10,826 nt of DNA from contig CAMLLF010000066.1 in NCBI GenBank assembly GCA_946480705.1, positions 1-10,826 on the forward strand. The letters are read 5' to 3'. The position numbers and the translations under genes are program-made. Positions within the stretch are counted from its first letter, which is position 1, and every line of letters starts with the position of its first letter. Positions 7,508 to 10,826 of this stretch are shown here, piece by piece. The notes beneath the pieces are model-generated. The model did no database searches, was not told where the DNA came from, and saw only the letters and a list, made by a program, of their open reading frames with translations. The stretch comes from an uncultured Lysobacteraceae bacterium. GTDB taxonomy: Bacteria; Pseudomonadota; Gammaproteobacteria; Xanthomonadales; Rhodanobacteraceae.

Positions 7508-10066
7508 CTATTGGAAGCCGTCGGAAAAGATCGCGTCGTTGATGCGCGTGATGAAGACGTCGGTCATGCCGCCGTTGCCGTCGTCGTCGGTCAGATCGTC
7601 GCGGGTGGACAGAAAGGCGATGTGGCTGCCGTCGGCCGACAATTGCGGCAGGCTCGTCATCGTGTCCGTCGTCTTGTGTGGAAACCAGGTCAATGTGCGG
7701 AACTGTCCGTCGTGGCGATCGAGCACGTACAGCTTGGATCGCCGGGCGTCGTCGAACGCGCTGAGACCGCTGTTCAGTTCTCGGTTGATCATCGCCACGA
7801 ATCGGCCGTCTTCGGAGATCGCCGGGTCGACCGCGGAAATCGAGGGGGTGCCCGGCGTGGGAATGAGCGTCGTGGTGCCCGCGTTGCGATCGCGCAGGTA
7901 CGCTCGCGGGACACTCGATCCGCCGACGGCGGCGAAGTTGGTTGCCGTGCTCGTCAGCAGCGCGATGCTTCCGCCCTGGGCGAAATCGGCGAACGTCGAA
8001 TCGTGATTGCCCTGCTGGCCCGACGAGCTGACGCTGACGCGTTCTGTCGTTGATGTGAGTCGGTCGAAGACGAAGGCGTCGTAGTGGTTGCTCGTGTCGC
8101 CGGCGACGAGGTTGCTCGCGCTGCTGGTGTAGCCGACGAAACGGCCGTTCGCCGACAGGCGCGACGCACTGTAGCTGTTGCCCGTAGCCGGTTCGCCGCT
8201 GTTCGAACGACTCACGAGCACGGTGACGCCGGCGGCGACGTCGCGCAGATAGTGCTGGCACAGATTGCCGCCCGAGATCGCGACGAGATCGCGGGCACAC
8301 GAAAAGAACGCGACGTACTGACCGTCGTCGGATACGTCGGACTCGAAGCTCGCGCTGTCGGCTTGCGCGCCCGAACTGTCCACGCTGATGAGCATGAGCG
8401 ATCCTCCGACACGGTCGTACCGGTAGATTTCGTTCTGGGTGCCGCTGGCGGGCGACGCGAGTGCACCGCAGCTCGTAAACGTGACGAAGCGGCCATCCGA
8501 CGACAGCGACGGCTCCACGCTCGCACAAGTGCTTTCGGTGCCGTCGGCGCGCAGGCTGATGCGTTGTGAGGTGCCTGTCAGACGATCGCGTACGAATACG
8601 TCGAACACGCCGTTGGTATCGCCGGCAACGAGGTTCTCGGCGACGGACGCGAACGCGACGAAACGTCCGTCGGCGCTGACGGACGGCGCCGTGTAACGGT
8701 CGACTTCCCCGTTGGCGTATGCGCCGATCGACCAAGCCGGCGCCGTGCTCGGACGCGACAGCTTGCTCGTCGCGATGTCGAACCGGAACACCTGCAGCAA
8801 TCGATTGGCGAGCGGAAGCTGCATGCCCGAAAAGAACACCGCCGACGCGTCGCGCGACAGGGACTGTTCCACGCTGGTCGGAGATTGCATCGCGGGCAAG
8901 GCGAGCACGGTCGATGTGCCGGCGATCATGTCGCGGAGTACCAGTTGCGTGGGCTCAAAGTGTCCGGGAAAGTACTGAAACAACACCTGTTGGCCGTCGC
9001 CGGAAATCGAGGGGGTGCGGTGGATCGCCGTCGGCGTGGTTCCACTGGTGTCCGGGCTGACCAGCGTGGTCGTGCCGCTCAGACGATCGAATCGATAGAT
9101 GTCGTGCAGAACGTCCGTATCCGACGCCGTCAGCCGCGTGACTGTCGACAGCAACGCAAAGCGGCCGTCCGCGCTGAGGCGATTCAAGCCGGTCTCGTCC
9201 GGCCAGATCTGCGGCGGTACCGGCGCCGGAGCGCCCGTGTCGGTGACGCTGACTTGCTGCGTCGTGCCCAGCTGCAGGTCGCGCAGGAAGAAGTCTTCGG
9301 TGTTCGGCGTGCCGCCAGGCACGAGACTGTCGCTGAAGGAGGAAAACAGCACGAATCGTCCGTCGTCGGAAATTTCCAGGTTGCGGTCGCCGATGACTGC
9401 CGGTGTGCCATCCGTGGTCACGCTGACCGTCACGATCGCGCCGGTGGTCGTATCGATACGGTAGAGCGGCACTGAATAGTCGACATGGTCCGGAAAGTTC
9501 GAAGCGCCGGTAATGACGATGGTGTAGCGGCCGTCCGGCGTAGTGGGTCCGGGAATGACGCCACTGTCGGCCGGCTCGCCGTCGGTACCGCGGCTGATCA
9601 GCGTCGTCGTGCCGTTGGTCCGGTCTCTCCGGTATAGCTGTGCGAACCCGCCGGTGGATGCCGCAACCAGGTTGGTCGCCCGGCTCTGAAATGTCACGTA
9701 GCGACCGTCCGCAGAAACGCCGGCGCGCGTGTGGGGATACAGATCGCGCGTATCGCCGATGGCCTCGCTGCCATCGTTTGCGACATTGACGCGCTCGATC
9801 GCGCCCGTGTTCGCGTCGTGCAGAAACAGATCCTCGTTGCCGTTGTGGTCGCCGACCACGAGGTTGCTCGCGCGTGACCAGAACAGCACGAAGCGACCGT
9901 CGGGCGACGTGGCTACCGGACCGCTCGAGGAGCCGTTGCTGTCGATATAGGCGGCGATCGTCGTGCGGTCGACGAGTTCGATGCCGGGAATGGCCGCGAC
10001 CGAGGGCAGGGACAGCGGCAGCAGCGCGATGGCGCAGCGCCGGCCGATGAGAAACGCACAAGACAT
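7508..10066 (-). CDS. Gene C: exported 14-repeat PD40/TolB-like double beta-propeller protein, paralogue of B
   Basis: The 852-residue product has a short signal peptide (LIGRRCAIALLPLSLPSVA, cleavage about 24/25) and 14 repeats starting at residues 54, 118, 176, 233, 298, 355, 404, 464, 522, 579, 638, 696, 751 and 810. They are collinear with those of B, so the genes are paralogues. Repeats 6 and 7 are the most divergent. After the signal peptide the only cysteines are 514, 533, 590 and 603, all matched in B; they could form disulfides in an exported protein. The C-terminus is IFSDGFQ. The last repeat lacks its outer strand, which the segment after the signal peptide (IELVDRTTIAAYID) might supply (inference). 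An in-frame ATG exists at 10150, but the ATG at 10066 has GGAG 7 nt upstream and puts the signal peptide at the N-terminus. First gene of the likely C–B operon; function unknown. Confidence 0.93.
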   Translation of the reverse strand: MSCAFLIGRRCAIALLPLSLPSVAAIPGIELVDRTTIAAYIDSNGSSSGPVATSPDGRFVLFWSRASNLVVGDHNGNEDLFLHDANTGAIERVNVANDGSEAIGDTRDLYPHTRAGVSADGRYVTFQSRATNLVAASTGGFAQLYRRDRTNGTTTLISRGTDGEPADSGVIPGPTTPDGRYTIVITGASNFPDHVDYSVPLYRIDTTTGAIVTVSVTTDGTPAVIGDRNLEISDDGRFVLFSSFSDSLVPGGTPNTEDFFLRDLQLGTTQQVSVTDTGAPAPVPPQIWPDETGLNRLSADGRFALLSTVTRLTASDTDVLHDIYRFDRLSGTTTLVSPDTSGTTPTAIHRTPSISGDGQQVLFQYFPGHFEPTQLVLRDMIAGTSTVLALPAMQSPTSVEQSLSRDASAVFFSGMQLPLANRLLQVFRFDIATSKLSRPSTAPAWSIGAYANGEVDRYTAPSVSADGRFVAFASVAENLVAGDTNGVFDVFVRDRLTGTSQRISLRADGTESTCASVEPSLSSDGRFVTFTSCGALASPASGTQNEIYRYDRVGGSLMLISVDSSGAQADSASFESDVSDDGQYVAFFSCARDLVAISGGNLCQHYLRDVAAGVTVLVSRSNSGEPATGNSYSASRLSANGRFVGYTSSASNLVAGDTSNHYDAFVFDRLTSTTERVSVSSSGQQGNHDSTFADFAQGGSIALLTSTATNFAAVGGSSVPRAYLRDRNAGTTTLIPTPGTPSISAVDPAISEDGRFVAMINRELNSGLSAFDDARRSKLYVLDRHDGQFRTLTWFPHKTTDTMTSLPQLSADGSHIAFLSTRDDLTDDDGNGGMTDVFITRINDAIFSDGFQ
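7558..7593 (-). repeat. Nine-base direct repeats bracketing the segment lost in C'
   Basis: CGTCGGTCA occurs at 7558-7566 and 7585-7593, 27 nt apart, inside repeat 14 of gene C. In C' only one copy is left (3841-3849) and exactly 27 nt are missing, as expected of replication slippage. Gene B keeps the corresponding loop, so the loss was in C'. Confidence 0.8.
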
Positions 10067-10073
10067 GGATTGA

Positions 10074-10077
10074 CTCC
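10074..10077 (-). promoter_or_regulatory. Ribosome binding site for gene C
   Basis: GGAG on the - strand, 7 nt before the ATG at 10066, selects this start over the in-frame ATG at 10150. Confidence 0.65.
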
Positions 10078-10142
10078 AGGGATGGATGCCTGCGGCACGG
10101 GTCGGCCGCTTCCCTGATGCCTTACGGAGATTTGCCGCCGGC

Positions 10143-10189
10143 ATGATCACGGCGGCGTCCCGGCGGCTCCGGTCGGGCAGCGCGACCGG
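10143..10189 (-). promoter_or_regulatory. Upstream element of gene C (hairpin plus ATGATCACG)
   Basis: ATGATCACG at 10143-10151 is followed 17 nt later by a 7-bp inverted repeat (CCGGTCG 10169-10175, CGACCGG 10183-10189, 7-nt loop). Both are found again in the same order upstream of C'. The element lies in the 138-nt gap between the DUF4124 gene and C, where the C–B promoter would be expected. I could not identify convincing -35/-10 boxes. Confidence 0.4.
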
Positions 10190-10204
10190 CGATCCAGGAA
10201 CGGG

Positions 10205-10826
10205 TCAGCGCTTCGCGCCGCGCTGCTCGTCGTTGGATTTCTTGATCTGGCGATAGTGCTCGATGTCGCTGACGAGCTGCTTCTCCATCGCGGCGCGGTC
10301 GGCCGTGCGGCGTTCGAGGAACGCCTTCTGCTCGGCAAGACCGGAGCGCAGCGTATTGATCTGCTTCTGCACGGCGGCGGGTACGGGCTTGCCGTTGCGT
10401 TCCTGCTCGGCGGCATGGACGAGGCGTTCGGCGAGGCTCTTTTCCTGGCTCGCGATGCCGACTTCGGTGGCCTGGATGTTCTGCGTGATCAGGTCGATCT
10501 GACCCTGCAGCGATTTGCGCAGGTCGTCTTCGGTCGGATAGGCGGCGAGCATCTGCGCGTCGTTGCGCGCGGCTTCGTCGGCCCGGCGCTTCTCGGCGGC
10601 GATCTTGTCGGCGGCGGCCTTCGCGGCGGCGAGTTCTTCTTCGGTCTTGGCGCGTTCGACGCGGCGCACGACGACGCCGTGTTCGTTGACGACTTCATAG
10701 CCGAGGCGCGTGGCCTGCGGCGGTACCGAGTCGGAGTAATGCAGGTTGCCGCCTTCGTCGCGCCACTTGTAGCGCAGGCTGCCGTCCGGGCTGACCTCGT
10801 ATCCCTTGACGATGTTCGGGGTGATC
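10205..10826 (-). CDS. DUF4124 domain-containing protein with long charged helix, 5' partial
   Basis: The visible 206 codons run from the right window edge to TGA at 10205-10207. The N-terminal visible part has the DUF4124 pattern: YKWRDEGGNLHYSDSVPP, about residues 19-36 from the edge, i.e. the usual Y-x-W-x-D-x-x-G-x-x-x-Y-S-D-x-x-P-P. This small domain is typical of envelope proteins in Proteobacteria. A strongly charged, Ala/Glu/Lys/Arg-rich region (ERAKTEEELAAAKAAADKIA, then LRKSLQGQIDLITQNI and later segments) follows and is probably mostly alpha-helical or coiled coil, ending in a basic tail (DEQRGAKR). The start and any signal peptide lie outside the window. It runs in the same direction as C and B but is separated by 138 nt, so it need not be in their operon. 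No enzymatic function is evident. Confidence 0.85.
   Translation of the reverse strand, partial: ITPNIVKGYEVSPDGSLRYKWRDEGGNLHYSDSVPPQATRLGYEVVNEHGVVVRRVERAKTEEELAAAKAAADKIAAEKRRADEAARNDAQMLAAYPTEDDLRKSLQGQIDLITQNIQATEVGIASQEKSLAERLVHAAEQERNGKPVPAAVQKQINTLRSGLAEQKAFLERRTADRAAMEKQLVSDIEHYRQIKKSNDEQRGAKR

Noticed and set aside
6558..8735. A 725-codon - strand open frame spanning the C–B boundary
   Set aside because: It is an alternative frame of both genes; Arg-rich low-complexity translation without a plausible start.
4865..10066. Regularly spaced similar DNA segments that could suggest a CRISPR or satellite array
   Set aside because: The period is about 150-200 nt and follows codons; similarity is in blade motifs of proteins, not in identical DNA repeats with unique spacers.
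10067..10150. Extended N-terminus of C from an ATG at 10150
   Set aside because: It would place 28 residues before the signal peptide; the ATG at 10066 has GGAG at good spacing, and the C' copy supports the later start.
10169..10189. Hairpin as intrinsic terminator of the DUF4124 gene
   Set aside because: The 7-bp stem is followed by GC-rich sequence with no T-run in the direction of transcription.

Overview
The window is high-GC gammaproteobacterial chromosomal DNA. The coaBC–dut–algC order, the long membrane-anchored AlgC, a DUF4124 protein and secreted proteins ending in an IF(S/A)D-x-F-type tail point to Xanthomonadales (Lysobacterales), possibly Rhodanobacteraceae. The lineage is inferred from gene content, not from a marker gene.

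Positions 1-3045 (+ strand) form a housekeeping cluster: the last 44 codons of coaBC, dut overlapping it by 4 nt, and algC 22 nt later. The algC product is an 811-residue phosphomannomutase/phosphoglucomutase with two membrane segments and an extracytoplasmic domain ahead of the catalytic part. A hairpin at 3050-3074 is a plausible algC terminator.

Positions 3195-10066 (- strand) hold the unusual part. Two intact, adjacent genes (called C, 7508-10066, and B, 4865-7474) encode paralogous exported proteins. Each has a signal peptide and exactly 14 PD40/TolB-like repeats, best read as two seven-bladed beta-propellers. Both share four cysteines in the second half and a short C-terminal tail. Downstream on the same strand lies a decayed second copy of the same pair: C' (3791-4682) and B' (3195-3765). 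C' has an in-frame loss of about 1.67 kb, a 27-nt loss explained by flanking direct repeats, and two single-base frameshifts. B' has an early stop, a frameshift, a lost ribosome binding site and a missing 3' end. The upstream element (a hairpin plus ATGATCACG) was duplicated too, so the unit was [upstream element–C–B]. The transcription-order layout is C, B, C', B', convergent with algC.

Positions 10205-10826 (- strand) carry the 3' part of a DUF4124 protein with a long charged helical region; its start lies outside the window.

The functions of B and C are not known to me. They look like secreted or periplasmic double propellers for binding or scaffolding. No CRISPR, tRNA, rRNA, transposase or phage gene was seen.
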